Assembly: GCF_900099775.1 (NCBI RefSeq)
Contig: NZ_FMTM01000005.1
Location: 62,001 to 126,000, forward strand
Direction of reading: 5' to 3'
Length of the DNA: 64,000 nucleotides
Source: Rhizobium mongolense subsp. loessense
GTDB taxonomy: Bacteria; Pseudomonadota; Alphaproteobacteria; Rhizobiales; Rhizobiaceae
Part shown: positions 1 through 8,549 of the stretch, in pieces
Position numbering within the stretch: the first letter of the stretch is position 1
Layout: each line of letters begins with the position of its first letter
Translations under genes and position numbers: made by a program
Notes under the pieces: generated by a model
The model's database searches: none
Told to the model about the DNA's origin: nothing
The model's input: the letters and a program-made list of their open reading frames with translations, nothing else

Positions 1-685
1 TGTTTCTCCATTCATAGCTCGCGGTGTAGGCGGCGTAACTCTCCCGTGGCAATGGATGGGTTGGCGATCCCAACCCGAGAATGTACAGCAGCAGACCCTC
101 ATCGTAACCACGCCAACGATAGGGAATAAACCCGCTTTCCGGGTGCCAGCCATGCGTCAAAGTGGGGCCGCCATCGCAAGCCCACATCCAGTCGGCTCGC
201 TCGTAAAGCGCCGTCGCAAGCTGGCGGATTTCTGCCTCATCGGCCGTATCGCCATCAAAATAGGTCGCGGCGGTCAGGGCGCCAGCGAACAGGAAAGCCG
301 AATCGATGGTGGACAGTTCGCATTGCCAGGCCCGGCGGCCCGTTTCGATGTCCAGAAAATGATAGAAAAAGCCCATGTACCCCGATGAATCCAGCTCCGG
401 CCCCTGCGGGCATGCCATCAGGTATCTCAACCGCTTACGGGTTATCTTGGCCGCAAATTGGCGGATAAGGACGCCGCGTTCTACAACTACGGGGATGGTC
501 GCCAACGCCATACCAATTGCCGCGATGCTTGCCGGGGCGTTCGGTTCTGTCTTGTCACGCACCAGGCCGTTGTCCGGGTTCGTGCATTGGAGATAGTACA
601 ACAGTGTCGTAAATTGCAGGCGAGCGAGGTCCTGGTCCGTTGGCATGCGGTCGAGATCAGCGTCCGTCGAGAGCGTTTCGGGCAT
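1..685 (-). CDS. Glucoamylase-like protein (PF10091 type), 5' part only
   Basis: This gene enters from the left edge, so only the first 228 codons are present. The translation ends in the window with GYDEGLLLYILGLGSPTHPLP, preceded by GWHPESGFIPYRWR; both are characteristic of the glycoamylase-like domain that also occurs inside cyclic beta-1,2-glucan synthase (NdvB). The protein begins almost directly with the domain and has no signal peptide or membrane segment, so it looks cytoplasmic. The ATG at 685 lies 5 bp past the stop of the GH94 gene, which suggests translational coupling in one operon. The substrate is unknown; a role on beta-glucans is inferred from the neighbour and from the NdvB fusion. 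Confidence 0.82.
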   Translation of the reverse strand, partial: MPETLSTDADLDRMPTDQDLARLQFTTLLYYLQCTNPDNGLVRDKTEPNAPASIAAIGMALATIPVVVERGVLIRQFAAKITRKRLRYLMACPQGPELDSSGYMGFFYHFLDIETGRRAWQCELSTIDSAFLFAGALTAATYFDGDTADEAEIRQLATALYERADWMWACDGGPTLTHGWHPESGFIPYRWRGYDEGLLLYILGLGSPTHPLPRESYAAYTASYEWRN

Positions 686-690
686 GGCCG

Positions 691-3600
691 CTAACCAATT
701 ATAATGTGGACGTCATGCAGACGTCCGTCTTCCACAAGCGGAACGGTTTCGTTCGCGACTGGTTCACCGTCCAGCGTGACGGAGTGCACGCCTCGGCCGA
801 TGCCCTTCGCGTTGTCGAATTGGATGCGATAGGTCGCTGATCCATATTGGTATGCGATTTCATAGGCCGGCCAGCCCGCCGGAACGCACGGCTCGAACCG
901 CAGAGACGGCCCTTGCTGGCGAAAGCCGAGGATCGCCTCGAGCGCGACGCGGTAGAACCAACTGGCCGATCCGGTGTACCAGGTCCATCCACCGCGCCCG
1001 GTGTGTGGGGGCGCGCCATAGATATCGGCGCTGACCGCATATGGTTCCACTTTGTAGCGTTCGACCTGATCTCTGGTTACGCTATGACAAATCGGATTGA
1101 TCAGGTTCCAAAGCTTTAAGGAGAGATCGCCGTCGCCCTGCAAAGCCGTTGCCCAGACAACCCAAGTTGCCGCATGCGTGTATTGGCCGCCATTTTCACG
1201 GATGCCGGGGACATAGCCCTTGATGTAGCCCGGCTGCAGCAAGCCATCGTCAAAAGGCGGGTCGAAGAGTTTGATCAGCCCGTCCTCTTGGCGTACCAGC
1301 CGATCGTAGACCTCACGCATCGCTTTTGAAGTTCGTCCAGCATCGGCTTCGCCCGAAATGACAGCCCAGGCCTGCGGGATGGCGTCGATCTGGCATTCGT
1401 CGTTCAGGGACGACCCGAGCGGCGTGCCATCGTCAAAATAGGCGCGGCGATACCAGCCACCGTCCCAGGCGTTGGCTTCAAGGGCTGTGCGCAGGGCTTC
1501 GGCCCGTTCGCGGCACCAGGCGGCACGGCTTTGATCTCCCCGTGACGCTGAAATCGTGGCAAATGATTTGAGGACCGTGAGAAAGAACCAGCCGTTCCAG
1601 ACGCTCTCTCCCCTGCCTTCCGCACCGACCTTGTTCATGCCGTCGTTCCAGTCGCCTGTTCCCATCAGGGGAAGACCGTGACTGCCCAAACGGTAACCAT
1701 GCTCCAGCGCACGGACGCAGTGCTCGTAGATGGTGCCGGACTGCTTGCTGGTCGCCGGCTGGTTGAAGTCTTCCTCCTGGTCGTCGTTCAGCAGCGGCGA
1801 CGTGATGTATGGCACCATCTCGTCAAGCAGCTGAACGTCGCCTGTCGTGGACACGTAGTGGTGAACGACAAGGGGCAGGAAATACAAGTCGTCGGTGATC
1901 CGGGTACGCACGCCGATGCCGGATGGAGGATGCCACCAATGCTGGACGTCCCCCTCCTCAAATTGGCGTGCTGCCGATCGCAGGATGTGGGAGCGGGTCT
2001 CGTTCGGTGTACTATATACCAGCGCCATTACGTCCTGAAGCTGATCCCTGAAACCGTAAGCACCGCCCGACTGATAATTGGAGGTGCGCGCCCAGACGCG
2101 GCATGCCAGGACCTGGTACAGCAACCAGCGATTCATCATCAAGTTCAAGCCTGCGTCCGGCGTCGAGACCTGGATCGAGTTCAGAATGTTGTCCCACTGG
2201 TGGGAGACCGCCGACAGGCTTGCGGCTGCGCGTTCGAGGTCGGCATACTCGTGAACGAGCCTGCTGACTTCATCGAGGCCGGCAGCCTCTCCAAGTACAA
2301 AGACAATCTCTCTGCTTTCGCCGGGGGGCACGGAGATATCCACCATCAGCGCGGCGCAGGGATCCAGCAACGGCCCAAAACGTTCTGCCAGATTGGTTCG
2401 TCCCAACGCTGCCGGCCGAAAAACGGAACCGTATTTGCCCAGAAACTCCGTGCGGTCGGAGGTTGCCGACCTCGTCGGCTGACTGGCGGCTGCAAAAGCC
2501 AGCTTCCCGGCAAAATCTCCGGCCCAGGGGTTCTTGGCCGTGATCGCACCCGATCTGGCATCCCGCTCGCAGACGATCCGTGTTGCTGTCTCTTCGCGGT
2601 GGGTCCCAAGCACCCACTCGGCGAAATAGGTTGCGGTCACGTGCCGAGCTCGGGTGTCGTCGTTGCTAAGCCTGAGATGCATGATCTTGACCGGATCATT
2701 AGGCGGGACCGATACCGTCAGCTCTTGATTGAGATGACGGCTGTGGCTTGCAAACCGGCTGTAACCTTGGCCGTGACGAACGGTCACGACTGCACCGGGA
2801 CCGAGAGGCAGCGGCGTCGGCGTCCAGACATCTCCGGTTTCTTCGTCTCGCAAATAGAGGACCTCGCCCGGCGCATCCGTAACCGGATCGTTCGACCACG
2901 GCGTGAGCCGGTTCATCTGGCTGTTCTCCGACCAGGTGTAGCCCAGACCGGCTTCAGTCGTAAGGCAGCCAAAATCAGGGTTTGCGATCACGTTGGTCCA
3001 AGGCGCCGGCGGCAGGGCAGGGGCCTGTGGTCTGATCGCGTCCACGAGCACGACATACTCGCTTCCGTCAGGCGTGAAGCCTCCGAATTCGTTCCAGTGC
3101 TGCAAATCCTCGACCGGGTCAGGACGGGAAGCTTTGGGTTGATCGCTTACCCGTGCGGCAAAAGAAGGAATTGACGGGACCGGAAAGGGCCGGTTGAGCT
3201 GATCGACAAGCTCGCCGGCGCTTCCCAGCAGGACTATGCGCGCCGCCGCGGCGATGGTTCTCAAGGTATCGCTTTCGGTATCGGGCTCGGAAAGGACAAA
3301 GATTCCGCCGGGCTTACCAATCACTTCGGCCTGCGGGCCGGATTGCAGCTTTTCGACGAGTCGCTTGGCGCTGGCTGCACCGCCCTCGTCAAAAAGGACG
3401 AGGTCAAATCTCAAGCCTTTCCGACGAGCGAAATCGTGGCCCATCATCACCTGACGAACGAGGGCATGATCCCTGTCGCCATTCGCGCGAACCAGCACGA
3501 TCGGTAGATCGCCGGAGATACCATGCGCCCACAAAGCCGCCCGATCCAATCGATCGCTCTGCAGCGCAGTCACTTGCCGCAGGGCCGGGTTCGCAAATAC

Positions 3601-4578
3601 GACACTCCCGGCCAGACGATTGAACAGCGAGACGTCATCAGGGGTAAGGCTCAACGTCTGAAGCTCGCTTTGATACTTATCCGATGCCTCGGAGAACGCT
3701 CGTTCGGCCGCGTCGATCTTGGCGTATCTTTCGGCGATGAGCTGCACGGCTGACTGGTCGTCCGCAGCGCCTGTAACAAAGGCGACGCGCGCTTCGCCGC
3801 CTGGGGAGAGATGAACTGTCCGTCGCAAACAGAAAATCGGGTCGAGGACCGGGCCGGTCGTCCCGGAAAGCGGCCCACCCGTGTCGAATATCACGGGGCT
3901 TTCTGTCGTTCGGCCCCGGCCAAGAAATCTCAACCGATCAGTTTCATATTGGACCTCTTGGGAAGGCGGCAGGTTCGATGAGGAAACGTGAACTGCCCAA
4001 GTGGCCTTTTCCCCAGCGGCACGGGGCCTGCGGCGCGCAAATAAGGCGCCTGACGCCCCGTCATACCGTGTTTCGACAAAAAGTTTGGCAAAACCCGGAT
4101 GCGCCATGTCCGCACGACGATTGTTCAGGCAGACTTCGGCATAGCTTGTCAGTTCGAGGGTTCGCTCCCGCGCGCCATTGTTCGTGACCGTGAGCATACG
4201 CACTTCCGCGTCCACATCGGGCGCCACACAGATTTTCCAGACGATTTCGATGTCACCCGCATGACAGCGGAATTCGGCCCTGTCGCCGTGAAAGGCGTGC
4301 TCGTAGACATTTGAAGGCCGAAATAATGGCTGCTTTCCGATGGACCAGAGGTCGTTCCCGGTTAGATCCCGAACGTAACAAAATTGGCCCCAGCAGTCAC
4401 GGCTGCTGTCCTCGCGCCATCGTGTAATGTCGAGGCCCTGCCACGTTCCGTAACCCGCCCCGGCGGCTGTGACGAGAACACTGTACCGATCGTTGGAAAG
4501 CAACGCGACCGCGGAGCCCGGATACGCCAACTCCGCGACGCTATTTTGTCGTGCTGCCTCGGTCGCTCTCGCTGCCAC
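691..4578 (-). CDS. GH94 glycoside phosphorylase, equivalent to the C-terminal half of cyclic beta-1,2-glucan synthase
   Basis: The 1295-residue protein has two GT36-associated beta-sandwich regions (about 1-300 and 530-790; the second contains NRLTPWSNDPV) followed by an (alpha/alpha)6 GH94 catalytic region (about 830-1240). GTGDWNDGMNKVG near residue 975 carries the family's catalytic Asp. The architecture matches the C-terminal half of NdvB without the GT84 synthase and membrane part. GH94 enzymes phosphorolyse beta-glucosides to glucose 1-phosphate; a beta-1,2-oligoglucan phosphorylase is the best guess, but cellobiose- or laminaribiose-type activity is not excluded. The GTG start has GGAGG five bases upstream. 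It lies 30 bp after the phosphoketolase gene and 5 bp before the glucoamylase-like gene. No signal peptide is seen, so it should be cytoplasmic. Confidence 0.85.
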   Translation of the reverse strand: MAARATEAARQNSVAELAYPGSAVALLSNDRYSVLVTAAGAGYGTWQGLDITRWREDSSRDCWGQFCYVRDLTGNDLWSIGKQPLFRPSNVYEHAFHGDRAEFRCHAGDIEIVWKICVAPDVDAEVRMLTVTNNGARERTLELTSYAEVCLNNRRADMAHPGFAKLFVETRYDGASGALFARRRPRAAGEKATWAVHVSSSNLPPSQEVQYETDRLRFLGRGRTTESPVIFDTGGPLSGTTGPVLDPIFCLRRTVHLSPGGEARVAFVTGAADDQSAVQLIAERYAKIDAAERAFSEASDKYQSELQTLSLTPDDVSLFNRLAGSVVFANPALRQVTALQSDRLDRAALWAHGISGDLPIVLVRANGDRDHALVRQVMMGHDFARRKGLRFDLVLFDEGGAASAKRLVEKLQSGPQAEVIGKPGGIFVLSEPDTESDTLRTIAAAARIVLLGSAGELVDQLNRPFPVPSIPSFAARVSDQPKASRPDPVEDLQHWNEFGGFTPDGSEYVVLVDAIRPQAPALPPAPWTNVIANPDFGCLTTEAGLGYTWSENSQMNRLTPWSNDPVTDAPGEVLYLRDEETGDVWTPTPLPLGPGAVVTVRHGQGYSRFASHSRHLNQELTVSVPPNDPVKIMHLRLSNDDTRARHVTATYFAEWVLGTHREETATRIVCERDARSGAITAKNPWAGDFAGKLAFAAASQPTRSATSDRTEFLGKYGSVFRPAALGRTNLAERFGPLLDPCAALMVDISVPPGESREIVFVLGEAAGLDEVSRLVHEYADLERAAASLSAVSHQWDNILNSIQVSTPDAGLNLMMNRWLLYQVLACRVWARTSNYQSGGAYGFRDQLQDVMALVYSTPNETRSHILRSAARQFEEGDVQHWWHPPSGIGVRTRITDDLYFLPLVVHHYVSTTGDVQLLDEMVPYITSPLLNDDQEEDFNQPATSKQSGTIYEHCVRALEHGYRLGSHGLPLMGTGDWNDGMNKVGAEGRGESVWNGWFFLTVLKSFATISASRGDQSRAAWCRERAEALRTALEANAWDGGWYRRAYFDDGTPLGSSLNDECQIDAIPQAWAVISGEADAGRTSKAMREVYDRLVRQEDGLIKLFDPPFDDGLLQPGYIKGYVPGIRENGGQYTHAATWVVWATALQGDGDLSLKLWNLINPICHSVTRDQVERYKVEPYAVSADIYGAPPHTGRGGWTWYTGSASWFYRVALEAILGFRQQGPSLRFEPCVPAGWPAYEIAYQYGSATYRIQFDNAKGIGRGVHSVTLDGEPVANETVPLVEDGRLHDVHIIIG

Positions 4579-4608
4579 TGGAACCTCCGTTAGGTTGGAT
4601 GCCGTTGC

Positions 4609-7074
4609 TCAAGCATTGTCCCCTTCAGTCGAGGTTTTATGGCGGACTCCTGACTTGCCTTTCGAGCCCCATTTCCAGCCGCTTATTGCGGGCATGTCGT
4701 CGCCGTACTTCTCGATATATTGCCTGTGTTCGACCAGCTTTTCGTGAATTGCCTGCTTGAAATAGGCCGCACGTGCGCCGAGTTGCGGCAGCCGGTCGAT
4801 TACGTCCTCGACCAGATGGAAGCGGTCCATATCATTCAGAACTACCATATCGAACGGCGTCGTCGTCGTTCCCTCTTCCTTGTAGCCGCGGACGTGCAGA
4901 TTGCCGTGGTTGGTGCGGCGGTAGGTGAGCCGGTGGATAAGCCATGGATAGCCATGGAAAGCGAAGATGATCGGTTTGTTCTTGGTAAAGAGGGCATCAA
5001 AATCGCGATCCGGCAGCCCGTGCGGATGCTCGGATGGCGGTTGGAGCTTCATCAGGTTTACCACATTGATGACGCGGACTTTCAGCTCCGGCAGATGCTC
5101 CCGTATGAGCTCGACTGCAGCAAGTGTCTCGAGCGTTGGAACGTCGCCGCAACATGCCATCACGACGTCAGGTTCGGTGCCCTTGTCGTTGCTCGCCCAT
5201 TCCCAGATACCAAGGCCCTCGTTGCAATGCTTGATGGCCTGATCCATCGTGAGCCACTGCGGGGCAGGCTGCTTGCCGGCGACTACGACGTTGACGTAGT
5301 TGCGGCTGCGCAGGCAGTGATCGGTTACCGAGAGAAGTGTATTGGCATCCGGTGGCAGATATATCCGGACGACGTCTGCCTTTTTGTTGACTACGTGATC
5401 GATGAATCCCGGATCTTGATGACTGAAGCCATTGTGGTCTTGCCGCCAGACATGGGAGCTCAGGAAATAGTTAAGCGAGGCGATCGGTCGCCGCCATGGA
5501 ATGTGGTTGCATACCTTCAGCCATTTGGCGTGCTGGTTGAACATCGAGTCGATGATGTGGATGAAGGCTTCGTAGCAGGAAAAGAAGCCATGCCGGCCGG
5601 TTACGAGGTAGCCTTCCAGCCAACCCTGGCATTGATGCTCGCTAAGCACCTCCATCACCCGACCGTCCGGCGCCAGATGATCATCATCCGGATAGATGTC
5701 CGCCATGTAGCAGCGGTTGGTGACTTCCAGCACATCCTGCCAGCGATTCGAGTTGTTTTCATCAGGACTGAACAGGCGGAAGTTCTTGCTCTCCATGTTC
5801 ATCTTCATGATATCACGAAGAAACGCGCCCATCGTCCGCGCAGACTCGGCAATGGTTGCCCCAGGGCTCGGCACGGAGACCGCGTAATCCCGGAAATCGG
5901 GCATCTTGAGGTCCCGCAGCAGCAAGCCGCCGTTGGCATGCGGGTTGTCGCTCATTCGGCGGTGCCCTGTAGGAGCAAGCGCTGCCAGCTCCGGTTTGAA
6001 CCGGCCACCGTCGTCAAACAGTTCTTCGGGGCGGTAGCTCTTCATCCATCCTTCGAGAATACGGATGTGCTCCGCCTTGTCCATGTCGCCCATCGGCACC
6101 TGGTGCGACCGCCAATAGCCCTCGGACTTCTTGCCGTCTATCTTAGGCGGGCAGGTCCAGCCCTTGGGTGTGCGGAAAACGATCATCGGCCACATGGGAC
6201 GTTTCACATTGCCTCGGTCGCGGGCATCTGCCCAGATTTCCTGGATATCCGCCATTGCAGTATCAAGGGCGCCGGCCAATTGTTGGTGCACCTTCGTGGG
6301 GTCATCACCCTCGACGAAATACGGCGTGTAGCCCATGCCTTCGAAAAATTTTCGCAGCTCGTCGCGGGGAATGCGGGCTAGGAAGCACGGATTAGCGATC
6401 TTGTAGCCGTTTAAGTGTAGGATAGGTAGCACACAGCCGTCGCGTGCAGGATTAAGGAACTTGTTGCTTTGCCAGCCTGTCGCAAGCGGCCCCGTTTCGG
6501 CTTCTCCGTCGCCGACAATGCAGGCGACAATCAGATCCGGGTTGTCGAACGCAGCCCCGTAGGCGTGGCTGAGGGCGTAGCCAAGTTCGCCCCCCTCATG
6601 GATGCTGCCGGGTGTTTCCGGAGCAACGTGGCTCGGGATGCCGCCTGGGAAGCTGAACTGCTTGAAAAGCCTCCTCATGCCCTCCACGTCTTGGCCAATA
6701 TTGGGATAAACCTCGCTGTAGGTGCCTTCGAGGTAGGCGTGTGCCACCAACGATGGTCCGCCATGTCCCGGCCCGATGACGTAGATCATGTTGAGATCGT
6801 CGCGTTTGATGACGCGATTGAGGTGGGCGTAGAGCATGTTCAAACCTGGCGACGTGCCCCAGTGACCTAACAGTCTTGGCTTTATGTGCTCGCGCTTTAG
6901 CGGTTCTTTCAGAAGTGGATTGTCGAGAAGATAGATCTGCCCAACGGACAGATAGTTCGACGCGCGCCAATAGGCGTCCATCGACTGCAATTCTTTCGCC
7001 GAAAGGGGGCCGCCCGTTGCCATTTTCTCGTTTCTGGCGACCTTTACAACTCCTGCCGTCTTAAGCGAAACCAT
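4609..7074 (-). CDS. xfp: Xylulose-5-phosphate/fructose-6-phosphate phosphoketolase
   Basis: This ThDP-dependent enzyme splits xylulose 5-phosphate (or fructose 6-phosphate) with phosphate into acetyl phosphate plus glyceraldehyde 3-phosphate (or erythrose 4-phosphate). The 821 residues fit the family (about 790-820). Diagnostic segments include the ThDP/Mg site GDGEAETGPLA near residue 190, HGGPSLVAHAYLEG, and HNGFSHQDPGFIDHV near 550. I chose the ATG at 7074, just behind a purine-rich GGAGGAGG, and not the in-frame ATG 47 codons upstream, whose extra residues are not phosphoketolase-like. It is the first gene of a likely operon with the GH94 and glucoamylase-like genes, so sugar phosphates released by phosphorolysis could feed acetyl phosphate formation. 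Confidence 0.96.
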   Translation of the reverse strand: MVSLKTAGVVKVARNEKMATGGPLSAKELQSMDAYWRASNYLSVGQIYLLDNPLLKEPLKREHIKPRLLGHWGTSPGLNMLYAHLNRVIKRDDLNMIYVIGPGHGGPSLVAHAYLEGTYSEVYPNIGQDVEGMRRLFKQFSFPGGIPSHVAPETPGSIHEGGELGYALSHAYGAAFDNPDLIVACIVGDGEAETGPLATGWQSNKFLNPARDGCVLPILHLNGYKIANPCFLARIPRDELRKFFEGMGYTPYFVEGDDPTKVHQQLAGALDTAMADIQEIWADARDRGNVKRPMWPMIVFRTPKGWTCPPKIDGKKSEGYWRSHQVPMGDMDKAEHIRILEGWMKSYRPEELFDDGGRFKPELAALAPTGHRRMSDNPHANGGLLLRDLKMPDFRDYAVSVPSPGATIAESARTMGAFLRDIMKMNMESKNFRLFSPDENNSNRWQDVLEVTNRCYMADIYPDDDHLAPDGRVMEVLSEHQCQGWLEGYLVTGRHGFFSCYEAFIHIIDSMFNQHAKWLKVCNHIPWRRPIASLNYFLSSHVWRQDHNGFSHQDPGFIDHVVNKKADVVRIYLPPDANTLLSVTDHCLRSRNYVNVVVAGKQPAPQWLTMDQAIKHCNEGLGIWEWASNDKGTEPDVVMACCGDVPTLETLAAVELIREHLPELKVRVINVVNLMKLQPPSEHPHGLPDRDFDALFTKNKPIIFAFHGYPWLIHRLTYRRTNHGNLHVRGYKEEGTTTTPFDMVVLNDMDRFHLVEDVIDRLPQLGARAAYFKQAIHEKLVEHRQYIEKYGDDMPAISGWKWGSKGKSGVRHKTSTEGDNA

Positions 7075-7309
7075 GGGTGCCTCCTCCTCTGAGCCAAGAT
7101 TGCTGCGGTAAGATCTTCCAAGGTGAGAATCGTCGAATTTGCTAGGTGCCCGCTGTTTGTACGAGCGTTGCCCGGCTTGGCGGAGGGATGCTAGGGGCAG
7201 GGGCACAGTCTGCAATACGATCGGTATTGACCCCGATGGCCTATCGCATGCAGCTCATTCAGCTTAAGACGCTTGCCGGCCCCGCATTCAAGGCCGGTGA
7301 ACCGTCATC

Positions 7310-7330
7310 CATACTTCTGATTCAAGTATG
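7310..7330. promoter_or_regulatory. Perfect inverted repeat upstream of xfp
   Basis: CATACTT and AAGTATG form perfect 7-bp arms around a 7-nt spacer, about 235 bp upstream of the xfp start. The size suits a dimeric regulator. No adjacent regulator gene explains it. Confidence 0.4.
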
Positions 7331-7374
7331 TATAGCCCTGCCGTCAGTCCATTCTTCGTGCCAAGCCAGCAATA

Positions 7375-7396
7375 TGCGAATGATCTAATATTCGCA
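7375..7396. promoter_or_regulatory. Second perfect inverted repeat in the same AT-rich stretch
   Basis: TGCGAAT and ATTCGCA form perfect arms around an 8-nt spacer, about 100 bp beyond the stop of the CBS-BON gene. It could be an operator or a transcript-end hairpin; no T-run follows on the minus strand, which argues against a simple terminator. Confidence 0.35.
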
Positions 7397-7495
7397 CAAA
7401 AAGCGTCCGAAGCACAGTTAAAATCGAAAGCAACGGAGATGTTATTCGAGACGGAGCTATATCGGAAACTGGTGTCGCAGATCCCATTCTGCCTG

Positions 7496-8164
7496 TCACG
7501 GGCTGTCCTCGGGAAAATGCTCAACCACTCCTCTCACGCCGCGGACGCTCTCGGCCGCTACACGCGCTGCCTTCCTGCACTCTGCCGTATCAACGTTTCC
7601 CCATAGGTGAGCGACACCGTCGATGACGGTCACGGTCATGTCTTTTCCTTCAAGGCCTGTATTTTCGCTGAGGCGGATCGATATGCTGCGACGGATGGCG
7701 TCGTCACCCGGCGCCGTTTCATCGTGGTGCGCCGTAACAATTGCTTTCAAAAGGTCCGCACGACTGACGATGCCGATCAACGCGCCCCCTTTCATAACCG
7801 GAATGCGCTTGACGCCATGCTCTTGCATCAACGCAGAGACGCTCACCAGAGACGCATCTTCTTCAACGACGATAGGGTTACGGCTCATGACGTCGGCCAC
7901 CCGCCAAGCATTGCTTTTAACGTAGGCCTTGGCTCTCTCCTCGGCGGAAAAAGCCTGGTCCCCAAGCTCGTCAATGGCTCCCCGGCCCAACTCCGTTCTC
8001 CGTAACAGGTCGCCCTCGCTGATGATCCCGACGAGCTGACCGGCATCGTCAATAACTGGAACACCACTGACGTGATTGGCGAGCATGATCTCGGCGGCTC
8101 GCCGAACACTGTTGTCCGGCGACACTCCGACAACCTTCGTGATCATTACGTCTTTAACCAGCAT
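7496..8164 (-). CDS. Tandem CBS-domain protein with C-terminal BON domain
   Basis: The 222-residue protein carries CBS1 (about 5-60, with MLANHVSGVPVIDDAGQLVG), CBS2 (about 90-145, with MQEHGVKRIPVMKGGALIGI) and a BON domain (about 155-220, with VTVIDGVAHLWGNVDT). CBS pairs bind adenosyl ligands and BON domains bind lipids or proteins; this architecture is common in rhizobial stress-related proteins of unproven function. The ATG at 8164 follows GGAAGGTGGTG; a 26-codon upstream extension is low complexity and rejected. No signal peptide is seen. Its location upstream of phosphoketolase on the same strand hints at energy- or redox-state sensing, but this is inference. Confidence 0.88.
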   Translation of the reverse strand: MLVKDVMITKVVGVSPDNSVRRAAEIMLANHVSGVPVIDDAGQLVGIISEGDLLRRTELGRGAIDELGDQAFSAEERAKAYVKSNAWRVADVMSRNPIVVEEDASLVSVSALMQEHGVKRIPVMKGGALIGIVSRADLLKAIVTAHHDETAPGDDAIRRSISIRLSENTGLEGKDMTVTVIDGVAHLWGNVDTAECRKAARVAAESVRGVRGVVEHFPEDSP

Positions 8165-8549
8165 CTCCGCACCACCTTCCCCCCGTGGGCACCGAAGAGG
8201 AGACAAAATAAACCTGTTGCGAGCCTTCGACAACTGGTTCACCTGCCTCGCAGAGCCAGGGCGCTAGGCTCCGTCCACGTCCACCTGAATCTTCACCGCA
8301 CTCCAAGACCGCGTCGCAGCAATCGCGCAATAAGCCTTGCACTAAGCGATATTAGGCAGGAGGCGAGAGCCCTTCCTTTCGAAACAGCCAGTAGTGACCC
8401 GGACGGTTCTCCGTCCCCGCCGAAGCAGGATGAAACCGTCTATAACCGTCGCCGCTCACTGGCCAACTTGCGTAGCTTTGCTCGCAGCGATGCTAGTTCC
8501 GATTCGCGATAGCAGTGGTATTGTATGGTTGAGCACGAGAGGCCCTGCA
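8165..8549. other. Divergent intergenic region, CBS gene / nucleotide cyclase
   Basis: These 385 bases separate two divergently transcribed genes and must hold both promoters. I could not assign -35/-10 elements with confidence and saw no strong palindrome or small gene. Confidence 0.4.

Larger units (their letters stand above)
7075..7495. other. Intergenic region between the CBS-BON gene and xfp
   Basis: No convincing gene is present in these 421 bases. The part nearest the CBS gene is AT-rich compared with its surroundings and holds two perfect inverted repeats (listed separately). The short open frames here lack family resemblance and good ribosome binding sites. The xfp promoter must lie here if xfp is not co-transcribed with the CBS gene, but I see no clear -35/-10 pair. 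Confidence 0.5.

Noticed and set aside
1678..3174. 498-residue open frame opposite the GH94 gene
   Set aside because: Antisense shadow of a well-supported gene; low-complexity composition and no motifs.
4720..6381. 553-residue open frame on the plus strand opposite xfp
   Set aside because: It lies entirely antisense to a clear phosphoketolase gene and has no family features; long antisense frames are common in high-GC coding DNA.
7075..7215. 47-codon N-terminal extension of phosphoketolase
   Set aside because: The extension lacks similarity to the family, and a strong GGAGGAGG stands directly before the internal ATG at 7074.
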